The notes: a model not told the origin generated them from the letters alone. 64,000 nucleotides of DNA from Bythopirellula sp041737835 (GCA_041737835.1 JBGSQY010000072.1), one strand, 5' to 3'. Positions 26,802 to 35,286 are shown, counted from the stretch's first letter. Made by a program: numbers and translations.

Positions 26802-27182
26802 CTAGAGCTTGATGCCGAGTTGCTTGGCGGCCGTAAGTGTGGCCGGGCGAAAGTAAACGATCGGCCGCAGCGCCATCGTGGGCGATTCGCGGTTCGCTCT
26901 TTCCCGTGCCCACAGAAAGGTGCTGTTCACCAAAGCGCGGGGCAAAACTCCTTCATCGACCTTAAGGACGACCATATCGATGAACGCATAGTCCTCTTTG
27001 GTTACTGCCTTGAGGCCGAGAGTGAGCATCAACCTGAGCGGCATCTTCCGCCCGTCAATCGTGCTCGGTGCCGGCGGGGGCTGCGGGGGTTGCTGTTGGG
27101 CTTCGAGACAAGCCACGCCCAACATCGACACCAGGACAACACCAAAGATCGCTCTGCGGGTGATTTGTTTTGAAAGATTCAT
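26802..27182 (-). CDS. Small exported protein of unknown function
   Basis: The start is ATG 27182, with AGGAA about seven bases upstream. The 126-residue product has a basic N-terminus and hydrophobic core (RRAIFGVVLVSMLGVACLEA) and probable cleavage before a Gln/Pro stretch (QQQPPQPPPAP). The remaining 85 residues are mixed (DGRKMPLRLMLTLGLKAVTK; MVVLKVDEGVLPRALVN; LRPIVYFRPATLTAAKQ). The VAC triplet is a poor lipobox, so simple cleavage is more likely than lipidation. The family is not recognised. Confidence 0.75.
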   Translation of the reverse strand: MNLSKQITRRAIFGVVLVSMLGVACLEAQQQPPQPPPAPSTIDGRKMPLRLMLTLGLKAVTKEDYAFIDMVVLKVDEGVLPRALVNSTFLWARERANRESPTMALRPIVYFRPATLTAAKQLGIKL

Positions 27183-27394
27183 ATCGCGTTCCTGCCTTCC
27201 TGGGCCGATCGGATTTTGGGGAGCGACTTGTAGCAAGAAAACTCTGAACGGACAAGACCGGCCAGCGAAAGCGAATGCTTGGGCATATTATTTGCTTTAC
27301 CGCCTAATCATGATTGCTGGCTGCCAAAGATTGTTTTGGTATGCAGTTTGCAAATGAAAAAACTCAAGCAAAAATCGACGCACATCGCCCTTCC

Positions 27395-27720
27395 TTGGAG
27401 TAGAATTACTTTGTAACGTTCGCCGTGTCACACCGAATTCAGTTAAGCGTGACGCGAACAAATACCGATTGGTTTCGTAACTAAACAGCACATCAGCTTC
27501 ACCCGTTCGCGGGTGAAGAATAAGGAGACAAACTTCTCGGCCACAATTCCGTCGGGAGGACCAATTTATTGGATAGGCCCGAGTCAATTAATGGCAGTGC
27601 ATAGCACTGTTAGACACGCGTCTTTCTTCCAGCGACTCCACACCGTCGCAATTCGGCCGGGAGTTTGATTTAAGAAAAGTCGTGGTCACGCGCTCGCGCT
27701 GGCCACGACTTTTTTTATTG
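27395..27720 (+). ncRNA. Candidate structured non-coding RNA
   Basis: No coding frame is supported between 27183 and 27779, yet the stretch is dense with stems. GTTCGC/GCGAAC with GTCAC/GTGAC spans 27418-27459. A perfect nine-base stem with a TTCG loop lies at 27497-27518. CCAAT/ATTGG is at 27561-27572 and CAGTGC/GCACTG at 27595-27609. A strong terminator with a T-run on the plus strand closes the region (27675-27720), although no plus-strand gene ends nearby. This suggests a small RNA of about 300 bases, but no known RNA family is recognised and no clear promoter was identified. Confidence 0.35.
27675..27713. terminator. Bidirectional rho-independent terminator
   Basis: An eleven-base stem (AAAAGTCGTGG pairing with CCACGACTTTT) is followed by a T-run on the plus strand (TTTTTTTATT) and a shorter one on the minus strand. 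It lies about 67 bases after the PP2C stop and would end that minus-strand transcript. The better plus-side T-run suggests a rightward transcript as well. Confidence 0.85.
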
Positions 27721-27760
27721 GTACATAATTTAGCCCGCGGTGCTTACACCGCGCTACGAA

Positions 27761-27782
27761 GCGCTAAGCCGCAAGCGGCTTA
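27761..27782. repeat. Palindromic intergenic element supplying a stop codon, copy B
   Basis: TAAGCCGC-AA-GCGGCTTA is a perfect palindrome in a GCGC-flanked block. Read on the minus strand, its TAA is the stop codon of the PP2C gene. It shares 18 bases with the copy at 29557. Confidence 0.6.
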
Positions 27783-28640
27783 ATGAGTGCGGCGGAAGGC
27801 CACGACCGTGAGATCGTCGGGCTTGGAAGGTTTCGTGCCATTGGGGCCGCGTTCCATCCGCTTGAACGCCTCGGTCATCAATTGCTCGACGCCCTTGGGC
27901 AGGGGACCTTTACGGCAACGCGCGACAATTTCGTCGGTGAGCAGATTGTCGAGCAAACCATCCGACGTGAGCAACAATGTATCGCGTAACGACATCTTGC
28001 GCGACGGACCCATTTCGATCCGCATCTCGGTTGAGCCGAGCACATTGGAAATCAAATGCCGCTCTTCGTGGTGGATGGCATCTTTCTCATCAAGAAGTCC
28101 TGCTTCAACCGCATAACCCACGGGTGAATGTGCGAGCGTTTGAAATTTCATCTTGCCGCGCTGGCCGACGAGCATGATCGCCGAATCGCCGATGTGATAG
28201 ACGCGCACTGTGTCGCCTTGGATTTCGGCGACACAGAGTGTCGTGGCCGCGCCGGTCCCTAATTCAAGAATCGCTTGGTTCGCTCGATCGATACCGGCGA
28301 TGATGGCCGAGCGAAGTTGCTCGGCATCGAGCGGGCCATCGCTTTCTTCAACCCGTTGGCGGAGCGCTTCTTCCATCTGCTCGATCGCCATCCGAGAAGC
28401 CAATTCCCCCGCGGCGTGCCCGCCTAAACCATCGGCCACCAGCAACACGGCCTGGTTTTCGCCCAGCGGAATCACCGCGGCGTTGTCTTCGTTGGGAGAC
28501 GTTTTCTCGGGAGCGGTCCGTGAAGCGACGACGGCCAAGCCCCGGGCCACTTCGCGGGTTTCGAGGTGGTTGGGTTCAGCGAGAAAGGTGAAATACGGAG
28601 CTTCCATAGTTAGCGGCTGCACGGCACTTTGTCCTCGCAC
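27780..28640 (-). CDS. PP2C-family Ser/Thr protein phosphatase
   Basis: The protein has the PP2C metal-dependent phosphatase motifs in order: SPNEDNAAV, VADGLGGHAAGE, TLCVAEIQGD, VYHIGDS, LTSDGLLDNL and the final DDLTVVAF. Asp residues in these motifs bind the two catalytic Mg/Mn ions. It is likely cytoplasmic, without sensor or membrane domains, and removes phosphate from Ser/Thr. It starts with GTG 28640 after TGAGG (286 residues); an ATG at 28607 is the alternative. A divergent kinase gene ends 41 bases upstream on the same strand, suggesting an opposing kinase/phosphatase pair. Confidence 0.96.
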   Translation of the reverse strand: MRGQSAVQPLTMEAPYFTFLAEPNHLETREVARGLAVVASRTAPEKTSPNEDNAAVIPLGENQAVLLVADGLGGHAAGELASRMAIEQMEEALRQRVEESDGPLDAEQLRSAIIAGIDRANQAILELGTGAATTLCVAEIQGDTVRVYHIGDSAIMLVGQRGKMKFQTLAHSPVGYAVEAGLLDEKDAIHHEERHLISNVLGSTEMRIEMGPSRKMSLRDTLLLTSDGLLDNLLTDEIVARCRKGPLPKGVEQLMTEAFKRMERGPNGTKPSKPDDLTVVAFRRTH

Positions 28641-28681
28641 GGGGCCTCACCAGTTGGCAGCGAGCGGTTATAACTCACGCG

Positions 28682-29422
28682 TTATAACCACGCCATCGTT
28701 TCGAGATACTGACGCAACTGTCCGGCCGTGCGATATTTGCGCAAGATGAGCGAACGCTTCAACCCACGACAAATCGCTTTCACTTCCGGGGGATGCTTCG
28801 AATACCACTGCTTTCCTCCGATAGCATCATAGAAGATTCGGATCAAATCACAAACATCATCATGCAAATCATGGGCATGCGCCGTGCCGTAATCGTAGAA
28901 GTCCAAAAGCTTTATGTGAAATCCGATCCCCTGGCGGCGTATCAAGATATTGCCCATATGCAAGTCGCCATGATACTCGCGAGCGTTATGAATGCCTTCC
29001 ATACCGACCGCCAGTGCGTAGAGCAAATGCAAACCTTGGAACACGCTTAAGCGTTTGCCCGGTTGTCGCATCAGGAACTTGCTTAGCAAATCACCTTCGA
29101 CAAATTCCGAAACAAGAAACGTCACACGCTGATGTTTGTATGTAAAAAATTCGTGCGTGTGATATTGGATCAGAATCGGCACATGTCGGAGCTTGTTCAG
29201 TTTGCGCGAATAGAATCGCGACGCACGATCGTTGATATTGCGCTGAGGAAAAAAGAACTTGCCGGCACGTTCGATGTCGGTGGCGAGTTCACGCAGCTTG
29301 TAAACTTCGCCTTCCCAACCACGGCCCAAGCGCGAAATGATTTCATACTTCCCCGCCAGGATTCGCCCTGGAGGAAGTTGAAACGATTTGATCTCTTCAG
29401 GATTGGTGCGCGGGCGCGGCAT
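28682..29422 (-). CDS. Divergent protein-kinase-fold protein
   Basis: A 246-residue kinase-like protein. It has a glycine-rich loop (RLGRGWEGEVYKL, about 31-43), a candidate ATP-anchoring Lys in RAGKFFFP and a catalytic loop YHGDLHMGNIL. That last motif (HGDLHxxN) is more like aminoglycoside/choline kinases and RIO/Bud32-type enzymes than HRDLKPEN of Hanks kinases. The metal-binding DFG is replaced by DFY in LLDFYDYG. It lacks a membrane segment. The substrate could be a protein or a small molecule. It is upstream of, and likely co-transcribed with, the PP2C phosphatase. Confidence 0.85.
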   Translation of the reverse strand: MPRPRTNPEEIKSFQLPPGRILAGKYEIISRLGRGWEGEVYKLRELATDIERAGKFFFPQRNINDRASRFYSRKLNKLRHVPILIQYHTHEFFTYKHQRVTFLVSEFVEGDLLSKFLMRQPGKRLSVFQGLHLLYALAVGMEGIHNAREYHGDLHMGNILIRRQGIGFHIKLLDFYDYGTAHAHDLHDDVCDLIRIFYDAIGGKQWYSKHPPEVKAICRGLKRSLILRKYRTAGQLRQYLETMAWL

Positions 29423-29556
29423 GTGGTGTCGGTCAGAGTGGCAAGCGAGCCGTCGCAGCGCAAAAAACAGACGACGGAGTGAGGCGGGGAGATACTCTTA
29501 TTTTACCTTGCGGAGCCTGAAAACGTGCTGAAAAAATGCTATTAAGCTGCAAGAGG

Positions 29557-29574
29557 CCGCTTGCGGCTTAGCGA
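29557..29574. repeat. Palindromic intergenic element, copy C
   Basis: On the minus strand it reads CGCTAAGCCGCAAGCGGC, matching copy B over 18 bases. It lies between the kinase-like gene and the MrfB-type gene. Confidence 0.55.
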
Positions 29575-29593
29575 CCAAAATCACAGATCGGCA

Positions 29594-30463
29594 TCACCCG
29601 GCCAGTCGTAGACCGATGTCCAGCAGTGTGACCAGATCAATCGCGTTGTGCAGCAGAATCGCGTTCATTTCGTGGTCCTTGCCGGTCCGGACAAACTGTT
29701 GGTAGGCAGCAGGAATTTGGCTGCCGGGGATATCACCCGTGCGTCCCCGCCCGCAAATATGTCGCTCCAAAGTTTGCAGCTTGCAGTCGGGCAGCTGCTT
29801 TCGCCAACGCCGCCGGGCATGATGCAAGAAATCGACATGGGCCAGCTCCGGCTTTCGAGATCCACGAAACAGCAGGTGCCGGGCCGAGCGGTCGGCGATC
29901 ATCGGCCAGTCAAAACTCTTGCCGTTGAATGTCACAATCAAACTCGTGGGGCGAGTCGCTTGCCAGAACGACGCAAGCACGGCCCGTTCCTCGGCATAGT
30001 TGCGTGCCAGCAGCAATTCGACCGCCAGTTGGCCCTCTACGAACCGCAGCAAGCCAATCAAAAACAGGCTGCTGCCAGACAATCCGCAGGTTTCCAAGTC
30101 CACCAGCAGCAAATCGTGAGGAAACGAGCGGATGAAATGGGCCAAATCCTGGTTTTCACCGGGTTTTGGGGGCGGAATCTCCTGGCCGCTCAATTGGGCG
30201 TGCCGTTTGAGGGCCAAATCTTCGCCTCCAGGCCACAATTCTTCGAGCGGCAGCAGAATTCGCAGGTGCTCCCCCGCCTCGTTTTGAGCGACCATGCCGC
30301 GTCGCAGGAGGCCTTCAATCGGCTTAACGGCCCGCGGTCGCAAGGGAGCCGCAACCTTGGAAGCAGCGGAGGCCGGCTGTGCCGATTGTGCCGGCAGCGT
30401 GCTCGCGGGGAGCGAACCGCGGTTGAGCTGTTCCAGGCGGCTGCGAAGGCGTTCGTCGATCAT
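29594..30463 (-). CDS. mrfB: MrfB/YprB-type DnaQ-fold 3'-5' exonuclease
   Basis: The 289-residue protein has a disordered Ala/Pro N-terminus, then the YprB RNase-H-like exonuclease domain. Motifs are LLLVDLETCGLSG (D122, E124), TFNGKSFDWPMI (D185), HVDFLHHARRRW and the C-terminal LLHNAIDLVTL (D276), giving a DEDD metal-binding set. LQTLERHICGRGRTGDIPG matches the YprB family. In Bacillus subtilis, MrfB with helicase MrfA repairs mitomycin-C adducts independently of UvrABC. Here the helicase lies upstream in the same operon, one gene away; this start directly abuts the stop of the membrane-protein gene. Confidence 0.9.
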   Translation of the reverse strand: MIDERLRSRLEQLNRGSLPASTLPAQSAQPASAASKVAAPLRPRAVKPIEGLLRRGMVAQNEAGEHLRILLPLEELWPGGEDLALKRHAQLSGQEIPPPKPGENQDLAHFIRSFPHDLLLVDLETCGLSGSSLFLIGLLRFVEGQLAVELLLARNYAEERAVLASFWQATRPTSLIVTFNGKSFDWPMIADRSARHLLFRGSRKPELAHVDFLHHARRRWRKQLPDCKLQTLERHICGRGRTGDIPGSQIPAAYQQFVRTGKDHEMNAILLHNAIDLVTLLDIGLRLAG

Positions 30464-31003
30464 CTACTTGCTCAGCTTCCACAGTTCGTCAATCGATTTG
30501 GCCTCGTCGGCCAGCCAATTCTCGAGGCCGCCGCGCGTGGGAAATTTGGTTGCCATAATCGCAACGAGCACTCCCGTCATGATTAGACTCATGCGTTGCC
30601 CTTCGATGATATAGGCAATCAGGTTGAAAAACGCGGCCCCTTCTAAAATGGCCATGCTAATAATCAGCTTCGTTTGGTACATGCCAACCAGCGGACCAAG
30701 GAAACCGACGTTGGTTGCCCCTTGATAATTGTCCGGCAGGTTAATCTGCTTGCCTTTCAATAATGACTTTTTGGTCGAAGCCATAATAAGATTGGGAATG
30801 GCAAAAGACATCACAACCGCCAAACATCCTACGCCCAGGGCAATGTAAGCAATCAATGGTGGATCATTATTGACTTGAGGTCTAAGCACAAAGACCGCGA
30901 TCGCAAAGAACACGACGACGCCATTGATCAACGCCCCCGCGATGATTCGCATCGTCAGCAGAGCTTTGCTCAGAAAAACTTCTTGGTCTTCGTTGAGTTG
31001 CAT
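30464..31003 (-). CDS. Membrane protein between mrfA and mrfB
   Basis: A 179-residue protein with about four hydrophobic segments (ALINGVVVFFAIAVFVL; LIAYIALGVGCLAVVMSF; LIISMAILEGAAFFNLIAY; LIMTGVLVAIMA). It has a soluble C-terminal tail (LENWLADEAKSIDELWKLSK). The stop codon is immediately followed by the mrfB-type start, and mrfA ends 18 bases upstream, so the three genes form a tight operon. Despite its position I see no DNA-repair motif. It may be a membrane tether, an exporter-like accessory or an unrelated passenger. Confidence 0.8.
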   Translation of the reverse strand: MQLNEDQEVFLSKALLTMRIIAGALINGVVVFFAIAVFVLRPQVNNDPPLIAYIALGVGCLAVVMSFAIPNLIMASTKKSLLKGKQINLPDNYQGATNVGFLGPLVGMYQTKLIISMAILEGAAFFNLIAYIIEGQRMSLIMTGVLVAIMATKFPTRGGLENWLADEAKSIDELWKLSK

Positions 31004-31021
31004 GTTAATCGTCTTATTACT

Positions 31022-33406
31022 TCATACCGTTGCAGGAATGGCTGGTGATGGCACTATTACCTGTTGTCTTAAAATCTCCAACAGTCGCAAGGTGGCTTGT
31101 TTGTTCGGCATAGGATGGCCCCGTTTGAGGTCGGGATCGCTGTGATCGCCGGGAAAGAAATCGGGGAGCCCCACGCAACTCGGGCAACCACTTTCGCAGG
31201 GACAACCGGCCACCATTTCGTGGCAAATCTCGAGCAGTCGCTCGACGTGCTCAAAACCTTTCTCGCAATATCCCAATCCGCCCGGATAGCGATCGTACAA
31301 AATCATGGTCGAATGTCCCAAGTTTTGGCTGTCGACAACGCCACCCAGGTCGCGACTGTCGCACATCGAAACAAACGGCAGAGCGACGACGGCGAGGTTT
31401 CTCAGACCAATTACCCCTTCGCTCGCCCGTAAGCCAGCCAACTTCATGGTTTTGCGGACTTCGTCGTTCGGTGCAAGCCATAAAGCCGTGGTCGCGAGTT
31501 GTTGGGCCGGAATCTCCACCGGGCCCATGCCTATATTCTCGCGGGTATTGAATTTGATCTTCTTGAACGCGACGGTCTGCCACAAAACATCGACCTCGCC
31601 GTAACCCACTTGCGCGAACGGGATCGTACTACTGGCGGCACGTTCCTTTTTGATCAGTACGTTGCTTTCGAGCACGGCCTGTGTGTAGTAATCCGTTTCA
31701 CGCCGTTCGACGTAGGCGATCTTGCCGTTGAGGTCGAGTTCACGGACCAAATAGGTCTCGCCGTTGTGCAAATAAACCGCTTCGGGATAAACCAGTTCGG
31801 GCGCACTCATCGCATCGACGTTGGCAATCACTTCAATGTCAGCGTTTCCACCTTCCGCCTTCCCCCATCCGCCTTTCTTCAACACGATGCTAAACGTGTT
31901 GTCGCTCATGTTGCGCAAGCTTACGCCGACCGTTGGATTCTGCCCGCCGGGGTGATAATACTGCCCGTCGATTTCTTCGAGTTGTTGTTCGTCACGCAAA
32001 ATTTCAGCAATCGGACCTGCCAATCGACCAAAGAGTTCCAAGTCCGACGCATCCAGTGGCAACTCATAAGCAGCCGCTTTGAGATGTTTGGCCAACACGT
32101 AGGGATTATCAGGATCAACAACCGCGTGTTCTGGCGTTTGCGCGAAGAAATACTCGGGATGCCGCAGCAGATATTGATCGACAGGGTCATTGCCTGCCAG
32201 CAGCACGGCCAGGCTTTCATCGTGTCGACGGCCGCTGCGGCCCGCTTGTTGCCAACAACTAGCGATCGTGCCGGGATAATTCACTAACAACGCCACGTCG
32301 AGCGAGCCGATGTCGATGCCGAGTTCCAACGCATTTGTGGCTGCCACGGCGCGAAGCTTGCCGGCAAACAAAGCTTGTTCGATCTCGCGGCGCTCGTTGG
32401 GCAGATAACCACCGCGATAAGCCCGCACATGTTTCGCATGTGGCGAATGTGCGTCGTCGAGTTGCTCTTTCACATAGCGGTGAATCAATTCGGCGGCTTG
32501 TCGTGTGCGGGTAAACGCTAAGACTTGGCCTTCAGCGGCGAGAGCCTCGGTCATCCAAGTGACGGCATCGTCGTTGGGACTCGTCCGTGCGAGACTATCC
32601 ACCCCGATCGGCGAGGGATTCCACAGCGCGAAGTATTTTCGCCCGCGTGGCGAACCGTCATTGTTGATCACGGTGACATCACGTCCAATTAGTCGACTGA
32701 CAAGCTCGCCTGGGTTGGCAATCGTGGCGCTTGTGGCCAAAAAAATGGGCCGGCTGCCGTAGTGATCGCACACCCGCATGAGCCGCCGCAACACAGCTGA
32801 AACATGCGCGCCGAGAATCCCGCGATAGGTATGCACTTCGTCGATGACGATGAATTTGAGATCGGTGAAGAACTGGGCCCACTTGGGATGGTAAGGAAGT
32901 ATCGAGGCGTGCAGCATATCGGGATTCGTGAGCACGAGGTTCGCTTCGTTGCGTACCCGCCGGCGCTGAGCCGTGGGTGTGTCGCCATCGAAAACACCGG
33001 GCCGCACGTGCGAGGCCAACTCCGCATCGCCACCCACAAGTTCCAACAAGCCTTTGAGCTGATCCTGCGCAAGCGCCTTCGTGGGATACAAATACAACGC
33101 CCGCGCGAATTCTGATTGCACGGCGGCTTCCAAAATCGGCAGGTTGTAGCAAAGTGTTTTGCCGCTTGCCGTGCCGGTGACGACCACCAGATCCTGCTCC
33201 GAGCGTGCCGCTTCGAGGGCCGACACCTGATGCGAATAAAGCTGCTCGATCTGGCGATTGGCGAGCAATCGCTGCAACGCCTCCGGCAAAGGTTGGCTGG
33301 GCACCGCGAACTGCCCCGGCCGCTCGGGTAGCATCTCGACGTGCTCAAGTTGCCCCGCGTAGTCCCGGCGCGACTTCATGCGTTCCAAAAGTGCAGCAAC
33401 GTCCAT
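31022..33406 (-). CDS. mrfA: MrfA/YprA-type DEAH-like helicase with DUF1998 and Cys cluster
   Basis: The start is ATG 33406, with GGAGGGG eight bases upstream; TTG at 33412 is the upstream alternative. The 794-residue SF2 helicase has Walker A TGTASGKT (about 77-84), DEVH (189-192), SATI and motif VI region QQAGRSGRR. The C-terminal DUF1998 ends in a four-to-five Cys metal cluster (CHEMVAGCPCESGCPSC, about 728-744). This architecture matches B. subtilis MrfA (YprA), a 3'-5' helicase in mitomycin-C repair. It heads the operon with a membrane protein and the exonuclease. Similar helicases occur in other contexts, but the exonuclease partner makes Mrf the best call. Confidence 0.93.
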   Translation of the reverse strand: MDVAALLERMKSRRDYAGQLEHVEMLPERPGQFAVPSQPLPEALQRLLANRQIEQLYSHQVSALEAARSEQDLVVVTGTASGKTLCYNLPILEAAVQSEFARALYLYPTKALAQDQLKGLLELVGGDAELASHVRPGVFDGDTPTAQRRRVRNEANLVLTNPDMLHASILPYHPKWAQFFTDLKFIVIDEVHTYRGILGAHVSAVLRRLMRVCDHYGSRPIFLATSATIANPGELVSRLIGRDVTVINNDGSPRGRKYFALWNPSPIGVDSLARTSPNDDAVTWMTEALAAEGQVLAFTRTRQAAELIHRYVKEQLDDAHSPHAKHVRAYRGGYLPNERREIEQALFAGKLRAVAATNALELGIDIGSLDVALLVNYPGTIASCWQQAGRSGRRHDESLAVLLAGNDPVDQYLLRHPEYFFAQTPEHAVVDPDNPYVLAKHLKAAAYELPLDASDLELFGRLAGPIAEILRDEQQLEEIDGQYYHPGGQNPTVGVSLRNMSDNTFSIVLKKGGWGKAEGGNADIEVIANVDAMSAPELVYPEAVYLHNGETYLVRELDLNGKIAYVERRETDYYTQAVLESNVLIKKERAASSTIPFAQVGYGEVDVLWQTVAFKKIKFNTRENIGMGPVEIPAQQLATTALWLAPNDEVRKTMKLAGLRASEGVIGLRNLAVVALPFVSMCDSRDLGGVVDSQNLGHSTMILYDRYPGGLGYCEKGFEHVERLLEICHEMVAGCPCESGCPSCVGLPDFFPGDHSDPDLKRGHPMPNKQATLRLLEILRQQVIVPSPAIPATV

Positions 33407-33560
33407 GACCAAAACCCCTCCGTGACACCCCAGTCCCCTAAGTAGACAGGCGTTTAGTATAAGTTTCGGCCATCACAAACGGCAAGTTCAGTTGGCCGCC
33501 TCGATTTTTCTCGATGGCTGTCGTCCGTTAAGGTGATAAAATGAAGACGGAGGATTTCCT

Positions 33561-33806
33561 ATGGCTGATATCACACCCCATGCCGACTATATTTCCGACG
33601 CTGTCAAACTGGGAATCTATCCCAACGCTGCGACGGCCCTCGACGAAGCTGTTAAACTTCTTAAGCAGCGGGACCAATTACGTGCCGACGTGCAAAAGGG
33701 TATTCAACAGGCAAACAATGGCCAGCTGATTCCTGCGGAAGAAGTTTTTCGCCGCTTAGAGGAACGTGTCACTGAAATCGAATCCCAAACCGCTCAGCAA
33801 CAATGA
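33561..33806 (+). CDS. parD: ParD-family type II antitoxin
   Basis: The start is ATG 33561, with CGGAGG seven bases upstream. The 81-residue protein has a short ribbon-helix-helix-like N-terminus (ADYISDAVKLGIYPNAATALDEAVKLLKQR) in outline and a helical C-terminal tail (GQLIPAEEVFRRLEERV) that would wrap the toxin. ParD antitoxins neutralise ParE and repress their own promoter. Its stop codon overlaps the toxin start (ATGA, 33803), the usual order and coupling. It lies between the divergent Mrf operon and an unrelated hypothetical. Confidence 0.9.
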   Translation: MADITPHADYISDAVKLGIYPNAATALDEAVKLLKQRDQLRADVQKGIQQANNGQLIPAEEVFRRLEERVTEIESQTAQQQ

Positions 33807-34093
33807 GCCGCTTCTCCTTTACTTCAGCAGCCGAAGAAGACCTGCTGGAGATTCTGAATTATATTGCTTTGCAACGGCCCGTGACTGCTCGTAAGTGGTT
33901 CGACACACTGCGCGAGAAGTGCGCGTTTCTATCCATCCAACCCGAATTAGGACAACTGCGTCCCGAGTTTGGTTCCAACTGCCGAAGTTTCAGCGTGAAT
34001 CGCTGGGTCATCTACTACCAGGCCACTACCGACGAGATCGTCATCCTGCGTGTTTTGGACGGAGCGCGGGATGTGGAATCTTTACTAGGCTAA
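33803..34093 (+). CDS. parE: ParE/RelE-superfamily toxin
   Basis: The 96-residue product has the ParE fold pattern: FTSAAEEDLLEILNYIALQ, ARKWFDTLREKCAFLSIQPELGQ in outline, NRWVIYYQATTDEIVILRVLDGARD. Family members either poison gyrase (ParE) or cleave mRNA on the ribosome (RelE); sequence alone favours the ParE side but does not prove the target. It overlaps the antitoxin by four bases. The pair may be a stabiliser, or a remnant brought in by transfer. Confidence 0.93.
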   Translation: MSRFSFTSAAEEDLLEILNYIALQRPVTARKWFDTLREKCAFLSIQPELGQLRPEFGSNCRSFSVNRWVIYYQATTDEIVILRVLDGARDVESLLG

Positions 34094-34141
34094 CAAGATT
34101 TCGATCTCGCGAGCGAATCAAGCTCGGAGCTACACTTCAGC

Positions 34142-35191
34142 ATGGACCAAGTGCCCGAATCTTCGACCTTCCGCTGGAAATGGCTGATCGCCATCGCACC
34201 ACTGCTGTTCTTGGGTGTGTTCGTTTACCGTTGGCTGAACCCTCCGTACGACCCCCCATCGCAACCGGAACCTAACGCTTACAACGATCTCGTGGTACTC
34301 GGCGGTAAGCTGGCCCAACGCACTGGCTTCTACGATGAAATGCCTGAACAGGAACTTGCAACGGTCGTGGCGACTAACGAACCTGTTCTGAGCGATGCTC
34401 GCGCCGCATTGCGAACAGATTCTATGGTTCCGCTTAATTGGGAAGCTGATCAGTCATGGTTCAGCGGTCACAACAATAGTTTTTCTGATTTGCGAAACCT
34501 CGCACGCGGCTTCGCCGCTGAAGGTTACCAAGCAACAAAGCAAGGCAACTCCCAACTTGCCGTCCGCTGTGGCGTGGACAATCTGATACTCGCTTCTGCG
34601 ATTTCCAAAGGTGGTCTCGGAACCGACTGGCTTGTGGGGATCGCGATTTATGCCGTTGGACTCAGCACGCTTCGTGACACCTGCGAAACCACGACCCTGG
34701 ACGATTGCCGATTCGTCCTGAAAAATCTGCCGGTAGTCAGCAAACACTTTGATCCACCGGCTGAAATCACGGTGCGTGAATGGCACTTCTGGCGGCGAAT
34801 CAATGGGCCCTACCAAACGTTCTTAAGCGAACTTAGTTTTAGCAATAATCGAATGATGTTCGAAAACGACTTGGTGAAATTAGTTACAGTGTACCAAGCC
34901 AAAACGGATCTCTTGAGGCTGCACTACGCCCTGCGGGCATACCAACTCCAAGAACAACGATTTCCCAAATCCCTCCACGAGTTGGCTGGCCGCGAGCTGA
35001 AAGCCGTTCCCAAGGATCCATTCAGCGGCCGCGATTTCATCTACGTCCCCGGCAAGGACCGCTACATCCTCTACAGCGTCGGTCCCAATCAAGTCGATGA
35101 TGGGGGCATGGTAAACGACCAAGATCCTCAACAAGGGGATTTGGTGCTTGAACCAACGCCGCCCGAAGGATCTATCGAGTTAAAAGACTAG
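34142..35191 (+). CDS. Membrane-anchored protein with a GspG-like pseudopilin C-terminus
   Basis: The 349-residue protein has one N-terminal membrane anchor (WLIAIAPLLFLGVFVYRWL, residues about 14-32) and a long extracytoplasmic part. Its final 80 residues resemble the C-terminal domain of type II secretion major pseudopilins: LRLHYALRAYQLQEQRFPKS, PKDPFSGRDFIYVPG, YILYSVGPNQVDDGG. No prepilin cleavage motif precedes the anchor, so it is not a pilin itself. The middle region is unknown. GspG C-terminal folds bind calcium in some species. It stands alone downstream of parDE. Confidence 0.75.
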   Translation: MDQVPESSTFRWKWLIAIAPLLFLGVFVYRWLNPPYDPPSQPEPNAYNDLVVLGGKLAQRTGFYDEMPEQELATVVATNEPVLSDARAALRTDSMVPLNWEADQSWFSGHNNSFSDLRNLARGFAAEGYQATKQGNSQLAVRCGVDNLILASAISKGGLGTDWLVGIAIYAVGLSTLRDTCETTTLDDCRFVLKNLPVVSKHFDPPAEITVREWHFWRRINGPYQTFLSELSFSNNRMMFENDLVKLVTVYQAKTDLLRLHYALRAYQLQEQRFPKSLHELAGRELKAVPKDPFSGRDFIYVPGKDRYILYSVGPNQVDDGGMVNDQDPQQGDLVLEPTPPEGSIELKD

Positions 35192-35286
35192 CACTGCTAG
35201 CAATCAAGCGCTCTATCGCGCTGAGTTTTGCTTGAGTACAGTTTGCCACTCTCTTCGCAATCAAATACGTCAAAGGATTGACGACC

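Noticed and set aside
27297..27587. 96-codon minus-strand frame over the candidate RNA
   Set aside because: No ribosome binding site; stems and terminator explain the region better.
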